Shown: in pieces, positions 56,393 through 63,933 of the stretch
How the letters are laid out: each line of letters opens with the position of its first letter
How positions within the stretch are numbered: position 1 is the stretch's first letter
Assembly (NCBI RefSeq): GCF_022899935.1
Contig: NZ_JALJCJ010000002.1
Location: 992,001-1,056,000 of the forward strand
Direction: 5' to 3'
Origin: Shinella curvata
GTDB taxonomy: Bacteria > Pseudomonadota > Alphaproteobacteria > Rhizobiales > Rhizobiaceae
Length of the DNA stretch: 64,000 nucleotides
Notes under the pieces: model-generated
Databases searched by the model: none
Seen by the model: only the letters and a program-made list of their open reading frames with translations
Told to the model about the DNA's origin: nothing
Translations under genes and position numbers: made by a program

Positions 56393-58372
56393 ATGGCTGA
56401 TGATGAAGAACGCTTGATCGTGCTGCTTGAGGCAAGGATCAAGGACCTCGAAAAGAACATGGCGAAGGCGAGCGGCATCACCGGGAAGACCTATCGCGAA
56501 ATGTCCCTCGGCTCGAAACGGGCGACCGACCAGATGGAGGAGCACATGATCCGCTCCACCACCCGGATAAACCAGGCGCTCGCCACGACTTCCACGAAAA
56601 TTGGGGCCTTCGGCAAAGCCATGATCGGCGGTTTCGTCGGCGGCATGGTCGCTGGCGGGTTTACTGGCATCCTCTCCCAGGTGCATCAGGTCGCCGACGC
56701 GGTGGCTGAAGTCGGCGACCAGGCAAAGATGGCAGGCCTCTCCACCAAGGTTTTTCAGGAGTGGAAGTTCGTCGCCGAGCAAGCCCGTATCCCGATCGAT
56801 GCCATCACAGACGGCTTGAAGGAACTGCAGCTGCGCGCCGACGAGTTCGCCGTCACCGGCAAAGGTTCGGCGGCCGAAGCATTCCAGCGCCTCGGCCTGA
56901 CGCCGCAGGAGATCAAGGAAAAGCTGAAAGACCCGTCCGAGCTGCTGCTGCTCATCATCGAGCGCACCCGGCAGATGAAGGACACGGCGGCCGGTATCCG
57001 CATCTTCGATGAACTCTTCGGCGGCACCGGCGGCGAGCGCATGGTCGCGCTGCTGGAGCAAGGCGAGGGCGCAATCCGCGATCAGATTCAGGCGGCGAAT
57101 GAGCTTGGCGTGATCATGGATGATCAGCTTATCCAGAAGGCGGCAGAGGTAAACCGCAAGTTCGATGCCATTTCCATGACCATCGGCGTGAAGGTGAAGA
57201 GCGCGCTCGTATCTGTCTCCGACACCATCTGGGAAATGATTGAGGGCTTGAAGGACTTCGAGGAACAGCGCAGCTCGCTTCTGCAGAAGTCCCAGGCCGA
57301 CATGGGAATGCAGCGCGTCGATCTCGAAAACGAGCGAATGCGGATCGCTGCCGGCGATAGCGCGAACCTACTTTACCGAAATCCAAACGGCCCGGCGGCG
57401 AAGGGGCGGATGGATGAAATCGATCGCGAGCTTGCGAAGCTGAACGAGCGCGACGCCCAAATCGCAGGCATCCTCTATAAGCGGACTGATGCGCGCGAGC
57501 GAACAACGGATCGCACCTGGACACCACCCGAGTACACCGCGCCGGCCGACAGTGGCGGTAAAGGCGGGAAAGCTCGCGCCGCATCCATTGCTGCCGCAGA
57601 GCGTGAGCGCCAAGCGATCAAAGACCTCATCGCCGAACTGGAGGAAGAGCTTCGCCTGGTCAACGCCAGCGATGCGGAGAAGCGCGCCGCAGCCGCATCA
57701 AGGCAGGCCGGCGCGGCTGCAACCGAGAAAGAGCGTGATCAGGTTGTCGCCCTCACCGAAGCGATCCACAAGGAAGAGGAGGCCAAGCGCCTGGCCGAGG
57801 AGCGCACGCTTCTCTATCGCGACCTGACCCGCTCGGCGATCGATGATCTTGCCGGCGCGCTGGAAGACGGCAAAAGCCTTTGGGAAGCCCTTGGCGACGT
57901 GGCGGTGAACAGCCTCAAACGCATCGCCGATACTGTCCTCGACGATGTGCTCGACAGCATTTTTCAGGTGAACAACGCGGCGGGCGGAAGCGGCGGCGGC
58001 CTGCTCGGCGGGCTGTTTAGCGGGATCTTCGGCGGTGGAGCCAAGGCCGATCCGTGGGCCGGGATGCGCATGCCTTCCTTCGACGGCGGCGGATACACTG
58101 GAATGGGTTCTCGCTCGGGCGGGATCGATGGGAAAGGCGGCTTCCCGGCCATCCTTCACCCGCGCGAGACCGTGACCGACCACACCCGGTTCAACCAGGC
58201 TTCCGCGGCATCCAGCGCCGCTGCCCCGATCTCTCGTTCCGTCATCCAGATCACGCTTTCGCCCGAGCTGCTGGCCCAAGTGCTTGATCAGGCGAAAGAC
58301 CAGACTGTGCAGATCGTCCGGCAAAACAACGTGGACCTCGAAAACGTCCGTCAGAATGGAGGGAATTACTGA
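56393..58372 (+). CDS. Tail tape-measure protein of element B
   Basis: 659 residues. N-terminal part has VLLEARIKDLEKNMAKASGI and FGKAMIGGFVGGMVAGGFTGI; the middle is helical and unlike prophage A's. From about residue 480 on it parallels A's tape measure (LAGALEDGKSLWEALGDVAV; GGLLGGLFSGIFGGGA; DPWAGMRMPSFDGGGYTG; GFPAILHPRETVTDHT). The C-terminus of a tape measure contacts the tail tip, so the shared end suggests assembly on A's tip complex. Confidence 0.88.
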   Translation: MADDEERLIVLLEARIKDLEKNMAKASGITGKTYREMSLGSKRATDQMEEHMIRSTTRINQALATTSTKIGAFGKAMIGGFVGGMVAGGFTGILSQVHQVADAVAEVGDQAKMAGLSTKVFQEWKFVAEQARIPIDAITDGLKELQLRADEFAVTGKGSAAEAFQRLGLTPQEIKEKLKDPSELLLLIIERTRQMKDTAAGIRIFDELFGGTGGERMVALLEQGEGAIRDQIQAANELGVIMDDQLIQKAAEVNRKFDAISMTIGVKVKSALVSVSDTIWEMIEGLKDFEEQRSSLLQKSQADMGMQRVDLENERMRIAAGDSANLLYRNPNGPAAKGRMDEIDRELAKLNERDAQIAGILYKRTDARERTTDRTWTPPEYTAPADSGGKGGKARAASIAAAERERQAIKDLIAELEEELRLVNASDAEKRAAAASRQAGAAATEKERDQVVALTEAIHKEEEAKRLAEERTLLYRDLTRSAIDDLAGALEDGKSLWEALGDVAVNSLKRIADTVLDDVLDSIFQVNNAAGGSGGGLLGGLFSGIFGGGAKADPWAGMRMPSFDGGGYTGMGSRSGGIDGKGGFPAILHPRETVTDHTRFNQASAASSAAAPISRSVIQITLSPELLAQVLDQAKDQTVQIVRQNNVDLENVRQNGGNY

Positions 58373-59031
58373 TGCCCGATCCTATGGAACTTCCGGCAGT
58401 CCTTTGGGCCGCTTGCCAGTTTGACCCGGTTGACCCTTCCGACGTGAGCATGATGGAACGGCGTCGCTCGGAAATCATGTCGAGCATGACCCCTTACTGG
58501 CGCGCATCGTTCAAGACGGTGCCGCTGGAAGAGGTCGAGTACGGCCGGTTTGATGCTTTCGTGATGGAGTCCGGCCCGCGCGGCTCGCCCTTCATCGGTT
58601 ATGACCTGTCCAGGCCGCGACCCATCGCGCACGACGAGGGGAAGCCCTTGTCCGGCACGAAAGCGGGGGGCGGGGCATTCGACGGCCGTGCTGTCCTCGA
58701 TACCATCACCGACAGCCGGAACGTCGTCGTCTCAGGCCTGCCGGCGGGCTTCAAGCTCTCGGCCGGTGACTATGTCGAGTTCCGCATGACCCTCCTGACG
58801 CGTTCGCTCCACCGGATCACGGCCGACGCGACCGCCAATTCCAGCGGCGTTGTCTCGCTGAGGATCATGTTCGGGCTCGACACGCAGAACTTCAACACCG
58901 CCGCCGTGGTGGATTTCGAGAAGCCCGCGACGGTGATGATGATCGATCCGGGCAGCGTGCAGGCGCCGAAATCGTGGGGCGACCGCTCGGGCTCGTTCTC
59001 GGCAACCGAGGTGTTCATCTATGAACCTTGA
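58372..59031 (+). CDS. Dit-like distal tail protein of element B
   Basis: 219 residues, start overlapping the tape-measure stop. Roughly half identical by eye to prophage A's protein at 42506-43159, with shared runs SGTKAGGGAF, SGLPA-FK-SAGDY-EFRM, IMFGLDTQNF and VMMIDPGSV-APKS. The last recognisable tail-tip gene in B; A's next three tip genes have no counterparts here. Confidence 0.8.
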   Translation: MPDPMELPAVLWAACQFDPVDPSDVSMMERRRSEIMSSMTPYWRASFKTVPLEEVEYGRFDAFVMESGPRGSPFIGYDLSRPRPIAHDEGKPLSGTKAGGGAFDGRAVLDTITDSRNVVVSGLPAGFKLSAGDYVEFRMTLLTRSLHRITADATANSSGVVSLRIMFGLDTQNFNTAAVVDFEKPATVMMIDPGSVQAPKSWGDRSGSFSATEVFIYEP

Positions 59032-59386
59032 AAAGCTCCTCTGCGCGGAACTGAAGCGTCAGCTTGAGGCGAAAGGTGCCTGTGTCATGCAGGTGCCTGC
59101 CGGCGGCGAACTACTCTGGCGTTGGTTTCTGGACCTCAGCCGCACTCGTCGCGCCGGCCTCGCCGGGCCTGAGCCGATCAGCTACGGCGAGATTGAGGCC
59201 TATGCGCGCTCAACCTGCTGGCCCGTGGAACCGCGCCACATCGCCGTCCTGCGCGCCATGGATGAAGTGTGGATGGAATACGCACGGGAAAAGACGACAC
59301 CTGCACCCGAGGGCGTGAAGACCTTGCCGCCAATATCCACTACGCCGCTCACCGCTGGCATGCTCGATGTGATGCTTGGCGGTTAA
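59021..59386 (+). CDS. Tail-chaperone-like or tail-associated protein
   Basis: 121 residues. The segment RRAGLAGPEPISYGEIEAYARSTCWPVEPRHIAVLRAMDEVWM over residues 45-87 resembles the C-terminal part of phage GT-type chaperones, including the T-like frame of prophage A. B has no other chaperone candidate. Its position after Dit, not before the tape measure, is unusual. Confidence 0.6.
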   Translation: MNLEKLLCAELKRQLEAKGACVMQVPAGGELLWRWFLDLSRTRRAGLAGPEPISYGEIEAYARSTCWPVEPRHIAVLRAMDEVWMEYAREKTTPAPEGVKTLPPISTTPLTAGMLDVMLGG

Positions 59387-59425
59387 TCAAGCCCGTATGT
59401 TAAACGGGTGGTCCAACCGGGTCGC

Positions 59426-59821
59426 TTAATTGCTGGTTGCAAGCGTTCCGACGTAGTCGCAAAGCCACTTTGGTGCCTCTCGGCCCAAGTTCTGAACGGC
59501 CATTATCGCAATCATTTGCAGCGTTGCCGCAACGAATGGGCTCCGCGGATCAGGCGATGCGGTCAACGATATGACGCCGTGGGCGAGCTGGCGATCAATG
59601 TGCTTCGTGCTGCCTTCACAAGGGCCTAAATGGTACCAGGTTATAGCGCTTCTTTTGGCTGCGGCGAAATCCTTTGCTGACAAACCCGACTGCTCTCCGA
59701 TGGTGTCGAACGCTCCGGAAATGGCGGCAAGCGCGATTGAATCGTTTTGTTGGACAAATCCCGCGTGCGCGGGCGCGGTAGAAGTTAAGAGCACGCCCAT
59801 CAGAATAAAGCGCATGATCAT
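59426..59821 (-). CDS. Secreted cargo protein of element B
   Basis: 131 residues, or 129 from the second Met. N-terminal signal peptide (MRFILMGVLLTSTAPAHA-G). The mature part is mostly helical with two Cys residues (GPCEGS, WLCDYV) that could form a disulfide. No known family. Last gene of a three-gene leftward operon overlapping its neighbour by 4 bp. Confidence 0.65.
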   Translation of the reverse strand: MIMRFILMGVLLTSTAPAHAGFVQQNDSIALAAISGAFDTIGEQSGLSAKDFAAAKRSAITWYHLGPCEGSTKHIDRQLAHGVISLTASPDPRSPFVAATLQMIAIMAVQNLGREAPKWLCDYVGTLATSN

Positions 59822-60150
59822 ACTCTTCGTCCTTTGCCGCTGGGCGCACCAGTCATTCGAAAAAGCGTCTCGCTGTACGGAAGGCGCAGAAGAATCCTTC
59901 CTTTTTCGGCGATGGCTGCAGCTTCACGACCCCGGCAGAGTAGGCTGACGCCTCCCTCATGTCGGTTGCAGATTGCGTCGGGGCTATCGAGCAGGTTTAC
60001 GCTGCTGAGGCCTGCGACAATCGCCGTCACCCCGTCGGGCAACGCGCCGATGGGTTGGATGACAATGATACGGACGCCTCCTAGCCAAACAAAGCCCGTT
60101 GCAATAAGCCCGACTAGGAGAGTTAGGGGCAGCAGAATCGATTTGATCAT
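59818..60150 (-). CDS. Membrane-anchored cargo protein of element B
   Basis: 110 residues. N-terminal transmembrane helix (ILLPLTLLVGLIATGFVWLGG, about 5-25), then a periplasmic or cytoplasmic domain with two Cys (DAICNRHEGGVSLLCRG). Partner gene of the secreted protein downstream. Unknown function; exclusion or envelope modification is conceivable. Confidence 0.6.
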   Translation of the reverse strand: MIKSILLPLTLLVGLIATGFVWLGGVRIIVIQPIGALPDGVTAIVAGLSSVNLLDSPDAICNRHEGGVSLLCRGREAAAIAEKGRILLRLPYSETLFRMTGAPSGKGRRV

Positions 60151-60815
60151 CCTGGTCTAATAAATCCCTGTTTCGCCCTCTCGACCCACCACAGAAAATC
60201 TTTTCCTTTGTCTGTGATTTCTATTTTCTCTTCGTGCAAAACCGCGAGTTCTTGAGATAGCAAGTATGCTCGCCATCGTTCAAATCCGATTTCAGAAAAA
60301 AATTCGCTGTCCTTCGACAGGACGCTCTGGGTGAAATACAACTCGCTGTCACCCTCACCGCGTGGGCTTTTCGTGAGTTCAAGAAGGAAGTCAATTTGGG
60401 AAGCAAAAATGCTGGCAAAAATATACTCAAAGTTTGCGACAAGGCGACTTTCCGCAACAGCTCGTACTAGCTCGACTTCGCGGTACTCGGGAGCAATCCT
60501 TTCGAGGCGCGCTTTAACATCCTTTTCAAGTTCGACGACCGTAGCCAATCTGTCGGGCGACCCGTCAATGCTGGCGTTTGCCTTGATTGGCTGAGCTTGG
60601 GGTTGTTGGAAAAGAGCGCGAGTGGGGCCGACCTCAATGACATGGGGGATACGCTCGCGAATCTGCTTTCGAAATAGGAATACGAGCCAAAAAATTGCGG
60701 CCGGCCACGCGATGCCCTTTAGAAGGTCGAAAGCTGCTTTTGCCCATTCGAGCCATTGCACTGACGATAGATTTAGTCCCGCCCAAAAATCCCAGAACCC
60801 CGCGCAGGTTTCCAT
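60147..60815 (-). CDS. Membrane protein with winged-helix-like C-terminus
   Basis: 222 residues. A transmembrane helix at about 37-48 (IAWPAAIFWLVFLFRK), then a long cytoplasmic domain with VVELEKDVKARLERIAPEYREVE, an aromatic helix LVANFEYIFASIFASQIDFLLEL, and an end (EIEITDKGKDFLWWVER) like a winged helix. First gene of the leftward cargo operon in element B. Possibly a defence sensor or effector; no family recognised. Confidence 0.6.
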   Translation of the reverse strand: METCAGFWDFWAGLNLSSVQWLEWAKAAFDLLKGIAWPAAIFWLVFLFRKQIRERIPHVIEVGPTRALFQQPQAQPIKANASIDGSPDRLATVVELEKDVKARLERIAPEYREVELVRAVAESRLVANFEYIFASIFASQIDFLLELTKSPRGEGDSELYFTQSVLSKDSEFFSEIGFERWRAYLLSQELAVLHEEKIEITDKGKDFLWWVERAKQGFIRPG

Positions 60816-61258
60816 TCACCCCTCCGAATCTACCCTCGCGAGCAACGGTGGCAGAGGTCGATAATCAACGCAAGCATCCACCCTTTGGCGAGGGTGTGCT
60901 TGAATGTCGGTATCAAATCAGGCAAGTTGTCCGTGGGCGTGAGAACCCGGACCGAGATAGACCGCACACAATTCCTTGGCAGGAATTGCCCTGACGCTTG
61001 GCGGCGTTGGGCGGCGGTTGAATGAGGAGTGCGCTTCGCAGTTCCTCGACGCGCGTGCTTGGCGGCACGGATGCGACCCGACCTTTATGGCCGGGGTGCG
61101 CCGTTCTGTCCAGAGGGAAACCTTAAAAACGTCGCGCCAGTCTCTCGGCTGGTTCTCACCCCCCGGCTGCCGGTCTGTCACCGGCATAGGCTGATCGATC
61201 TGTGAGAAGACGATACGCCGCCGGCCGTGAGAAGCCGGTTCGATCCGAGAGAACCACC
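60816..61258. other. 440-bp divergent intergenic region in element B
   Basis: No convincing gene. It contains a hairpin (AAGCA-CACCCT with AGGGTG-GCTT, 60872-60901) and a perfect inverted repeat AATTCC/GGAATT (60970-60987). Promoters for the leftward cargo operon and for the rightward genes from 61259 should lie here. A short frame starting with TTG (60976) is open to 61194 but looks non-coding. Confidence 0.5.
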
Positions 61259-61840
61259 ATGGAACACTACCCTGATATTCAGAGGCGTGACGGCACGCTG
61301 TTTTTCATTCCCCACGGCAACCGCGCCGCGATCGCCATGTCGATTGAACGGCTTATCGACTTGCTCGACGCGGCCGAGGGCGACCCCGACCTTGAAGCGA
61401 ACGGTGACGAGCGCGACCAGTCGTATGCCGAAGGCGGGGACACAGGCACTAACCCGCTCGAAGACGACGAGGACGGCAGCGACGACGAACCGACCCTTGG
61501 CGCATCGAACGACTACGTTTGCCGGTCGCAAGAGGACTGGCCGCGCGTCTGGGGCCAAGACGAATGCGAGGTCGAGAACGAAGACGGCGGCGACATTCTT
61601 GACGAGCCGCACGACGACGATGAACTCGACCAGAACGGCGACGAGACGGATTATTGCGGCTCGGAAGACGAATGGCGCCCTTACGAGCCGGACGCGCTCT
61701 ACGACGGCACCGGCTCGATCTTGGCGGCTGAGATGCTGCTTCGCGCCAAGACACGCCGGGAGCCTTACAGCGAGATTATCGGCACTCGGCATCACCTTCT
61801 CAAAGACGGCAGCATCTTCACCACGTTGGTGCCGCGATGA
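61259..61840 (+). CDS. Highly acidic protein of element B (possible DNA mimic)
   Basis: 193 residues from ATG 61259. The first 50 residues look globular (DIQRRDGTLFFIPHGNRAAIAM; LIDLLDAAEGD). Residues about 45-150 are extremely rich in Asp and Glu (EDDEDGSDDE, DEPHDDDELDQNGDE). The C-terminus is again ordinary (GSILAAEMLLRAKTRREPYSEI). Proteins with such charge can mimic DNA and block restriction or other DNA-binding enzymes; no direct homologue recognised. Confidence 0.7.
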   Translation: MEHYPDIQRRDGTLFFIPHGNRAAIAMSIERLIDLLDAAEGDPDLEANGDERDQSYAEGGDTGTNPLEDDEDGSDDEPTLGASNDYVCRSQEDWPRVWGQDECEVENEDGGDILDEPHDDDELDQNGDETDYCGSEDEWRPYEPDALYDGTGSILAAEMLLRAKTRREPYSEIIGTRHHLLKDGSIFTTLVPR

Positions 61841-62082
61841 GGGAGGCAAGGCTTACCGACCTCGCGGACGTCAAAACCGGCCTCAACCAGCTGAATTCAG
61901 GACTATTCATCCTGAACGACATGGTGCTCGGCCTTCAGCCGGTCTGCGGCCCGCCGGCGCTCCGCGGGCAAATCGACGGCGTGCAAGCGATGTTCGCCAT
62001 GCTCGTTCCATTCGCATTGAAGCTGGAAGACGCGTTGGCGGCTTTTCCCGACGACGTGACAATTGAAGGGGAGCGGTCATGA
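61837..62082 (+). CDS. Small hypothetical protein
   Basis: 81 residues (begins MREARLTDLADVKTGLNQLN). Helical, ending ALKLEDALAAFPDDVTIEGERS. Overlaps its neighbours by 4 bp on both sides. Function unknown. Confidence 0.6.
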   Translation: MREARLTDLADVKTGLNQLNSGLFILNDMVLGLQPVCGPPALRGQIDGVQAMFAMLVPFALKLEDALAAFPDDVTIEGERS

Positions 62083-62219
62083 AGATCATCGCCCTCATGA
62101 TTGCAATCCTCCTGCTGAAAGCCGCCAAGTGCATCGCCTACGCGAGCGAATTTCTCGGGGACTGCGCGCTGTGGATCATCGACCAATGCGACCCCGACAG
62201 TCAGCGTAAAGCAAGCTGA
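62079..62219 (+). CDS. Very small hydrophobic protein
   Basis: 46 residues from ATG 62079 with GGGGAGCGGTC upstream (begins MKIIALMIAILLLKAAKC). N-terminal hydrophobic helix, then a short Cys-containing tail. Could be a small membrane protein; unknown function. Confidence 0.55.
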   Translation: MKIIALMIAILLLKAAKCIAYASEFLGDCALWIIDQCDPDSQRKAS

Positions 62220-62277
62220 TCAACCGGCCCGGCTGCATCCGTGGCCGGGCCTATCGTCTCAAAGAAAGGATATTTCA

Positions 62278-62619
62278 ATGCCAGTGGCATCCCTCCCGGA
62301 AGGTGTAACCTTCACAATCACATCCATGGAGATCGTCAATGCACCGCGTGAGCGAGAGAATGGCGATATCGGCATAGCGTTCTTCGACCTATCCCTCGGC
62401 TTCATGGAGATCTGGAACTGCCGGCTCGTTCTGGAGAAGCGCGGCTATTGCCGTGTCGAGTTCCCCAAGCATGCCTTCAATGGTGAGGAGCGGTCGCTTT
62501 ACTGGCGCGCAGGCCTCAAGCCGATCCTCGACAAAGCCATCCCGGTCTATACCGCCATGGGCGGCGAGCATGCACCGGCTATCATCAACAACGTCAGAAA
62601 AGCAGAGCAGGAGGTGTAA
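62278..62619 (+). CDS. Hypothetical protein
   Basis: 113 residues (begins MPVASLPEGVTFTITSMEIV). Beta-rich first half (NGDIGIAFFDLSLGFMEIWNCRLVL), then RVEFPKHAFNGEERSLYWRA. Preceded by AAGAAAGGATATTTCA. A GC-rich hairpin (62226-62251) lies between it and the gene before. Ends 2 bp before the integrase start. Confidence 0.6.
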   Translation: MPVASLPEGVTFTITSMEIVNAPRERENGDIGIAFFDLSLGFMEIWNCRLVLEKRGYCRVEFPKHAFNGEERSLYWRAGLKPILDKAIPVYTAMGGEHAPAIINNVRKAEQEV

Positions 62620-62621
62620 CC

Positions 62622-63905
62622 ATGGCTTCAGTTCGCAAACGGGTATGGACACACAAGGGGGTGGAGCGGACAGCTTGGGTTGTCGACTACACCGATCAGT
62701 CCGGCAAGCGCCGTATGCTCACGGAAAAATCCAAGAAGGATGCTGACCGCGCTCGAATTCGTATTGAGGCGGATATAGAGGCGGGGGTTCACACCCATAA
62801 GAGCGAGAGCGTCACGGTCGCAAAGGCGGTCGAGGAATTCCTCGGAAACTGCGAACGGCGGCGGAAGGTTGGCGACCGCATGACCGGACAGACGCTAGCG
62901 TCATACCGGTATGTTCTGGAAAACCATGTCGTCGCGTCAATCGGCGCACTGCGCTTGTGTAACCTTGAGGCCCATCACGTCCAGGCAGTGATTGATGAGA
63001 AGATTGGCGATTTTTCCCAGACGACGGTTAGGAAGATCCACGACGTTCTTCATTTGCTGCTGGCGTATGCCGTCAAGAAGAAGTGGGCCAAGCGGAACAT
63101 TCTCAGAGACGATCCGGTCTCTTTACCTCGTGGAGGAAAGCGACGCGTCTATGTCCCTAGCAAAGCCGAATTGAAGACGCTCATCAGCGCTGCGTTGGAC
63201 CTCGAAAACGAGCAGGCGCTGACTTGGGTAAACAGGCTCGTATTCGTGTGCCTGGGAGCTTTCGGCGGTTTACGTAAGGGCGAGATAGCAGGCCTCCAGT
63301 GGTCGGACGTGGATTTTGACAAGGAAGTGATCCACATCCGCCATAGCCAGAGCTATCACGATGGGCTCAAGGAGCCGAAGACGCAAGCCGGCGTGCGCGA
63401 CGTCCCGATGTCGGCGCCAATCCGCTTTGCACTGCTGGAGGTTATTCGGTACTGGCAAACGCAAAACGCCGAACGGTGGAACCGCGACTACCACGATATC
63501 ACCCTGCGGAAGGCAAAGCTCCGCTCCTTTCTCCGAAAAGATGAAGAGCCGGACTTGGAGAATCTGCCCTCTGGCCATGTTCTCGTCACCAAAATCGGGA
63601 AGCCCATCACCGTCAACCAGAACAAAATGTTCTGGACACCATTGATGAAAAAGGCGGGACTGATGGTTGGCGATCGACCGTTATTTAGCCCCCATGCGCT
63701 ACGCCACGCAGCGGCAAGCCTCTTTATTGAAAACGGCCTCCCTGCGATCAATCTTAAGACAGTCATGGGGCACTCGTCGGTGACAATCACGTACGACGTT
63801 TATGGCCATCTTTTCCCGGAAGATGACCGCCTGCGGCAGGCCTCGGCAGCGATCGCAGCGGATCTCGGCGCGGCAATGACGCGGCAAACGACGCTACTAA
63901 ATTGA
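62622..63905 (+). CDS. int: Tyrosine-recombinase integrase of element B
   Basis: 427 residues. Full catalytic set: R218 (GGLRKGE), K253 (PKTQAGVRDVP), H358-A-L-R361, H384 (MGHSS) and nucleophile Y394 (YDVYGHLF). The N-terminal arm-binding-like domain (VWTHKGVERTAWVVDY) and SAM-like core-binding domain (about 60-160) are present. Its stop lies 18 bp before the right attachment core, so it belongs to element B and should catalyse excision that repairs prophage A's tail gene. Confidence 0.93.
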   Translation: MASVRKRVWTHKGVERTAWVVDYTDQSGKRRMLTEKSKKDADRARIRIEADIEAGVHTHKSESVTVAKAVEEFLGNCERRRKVGDRMTGQTLASYRYVLENHVVASIGALRLCNLEAHHVQAVIDEKIGDFSQTTVRKIHDVLHLLLAYAVKKKWAKRNILRDDPVSLPRGGKRRVYVPSKAELKTLISAALDLENEQALTWVNRLVFVCLGAFGGLRKGEIAGLQWSDVDFDKEVIHIRHSQSYHDGLKEPKTQAGVRDVPMSAPIRFALLEVIRYWQTQNAERWNRDYHDITLRKAKLRSFLRKDEEPDLENLPSGHVLVTKIGKPITVNQNKMFWTPLMKKAGLMVGDRPLFSPHALRHAAASLFIENGLPAINLKTVMGHSSVTITYDVYGHLFPEDDRLRQASAAIAADLGAAMTRQTTLLN

Positions 63906-63923
63906 TTTAGCTGCATAAAATTC

Positions 63924-63933
63924 TTCGACCGGT
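63924..63933. repeat. Right attachment core of element B
   Basis: TTCGACCGGT, identical to 45254-45263. The following sequence ACAACCACATGTCCGGCCAG resembles the element-side sequence at the left junction at about two thirds of positions. Confidence 0.85.

Larger units (their letters stand above)
45254..63933. mobile_element. Element B: satellite-like prophage inserted in prophage A's central tail gene
   Basis: An 18.7-kb unit bounded by identical TTCGACCGGT at 45254-45263 and 63924-63933. Joining the flanks restores the open tail frame (RKSAFDR then YNHMSGQFTS). It has an AlpA/Xis-like gene at the left, an integrase at the right, and portal, protease, HK97-type capsid, terminase, tube, tape measure and Dit-like genes. 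No lysis, repressor, DUF2163, tip peptidase or J-like genes are seen. The layout suggests dependence on prophage A for the tail tip and release. Confidence 0.88.

Noticed and set aside
40693-59031. The two tail modules as a tandem duplication
   Set aside because: Only the tape-measure C-terminus and the Dit-like protein resemble each other; tube, capsid, portal and terminase belong to different families, so two phage lineages are involved.
60976-61194. 72-codon plus-strand frame in the element B intergenic region
   Set aside because: Begins with TTG, lacks a ribosome site, and its composition is not protein-like.
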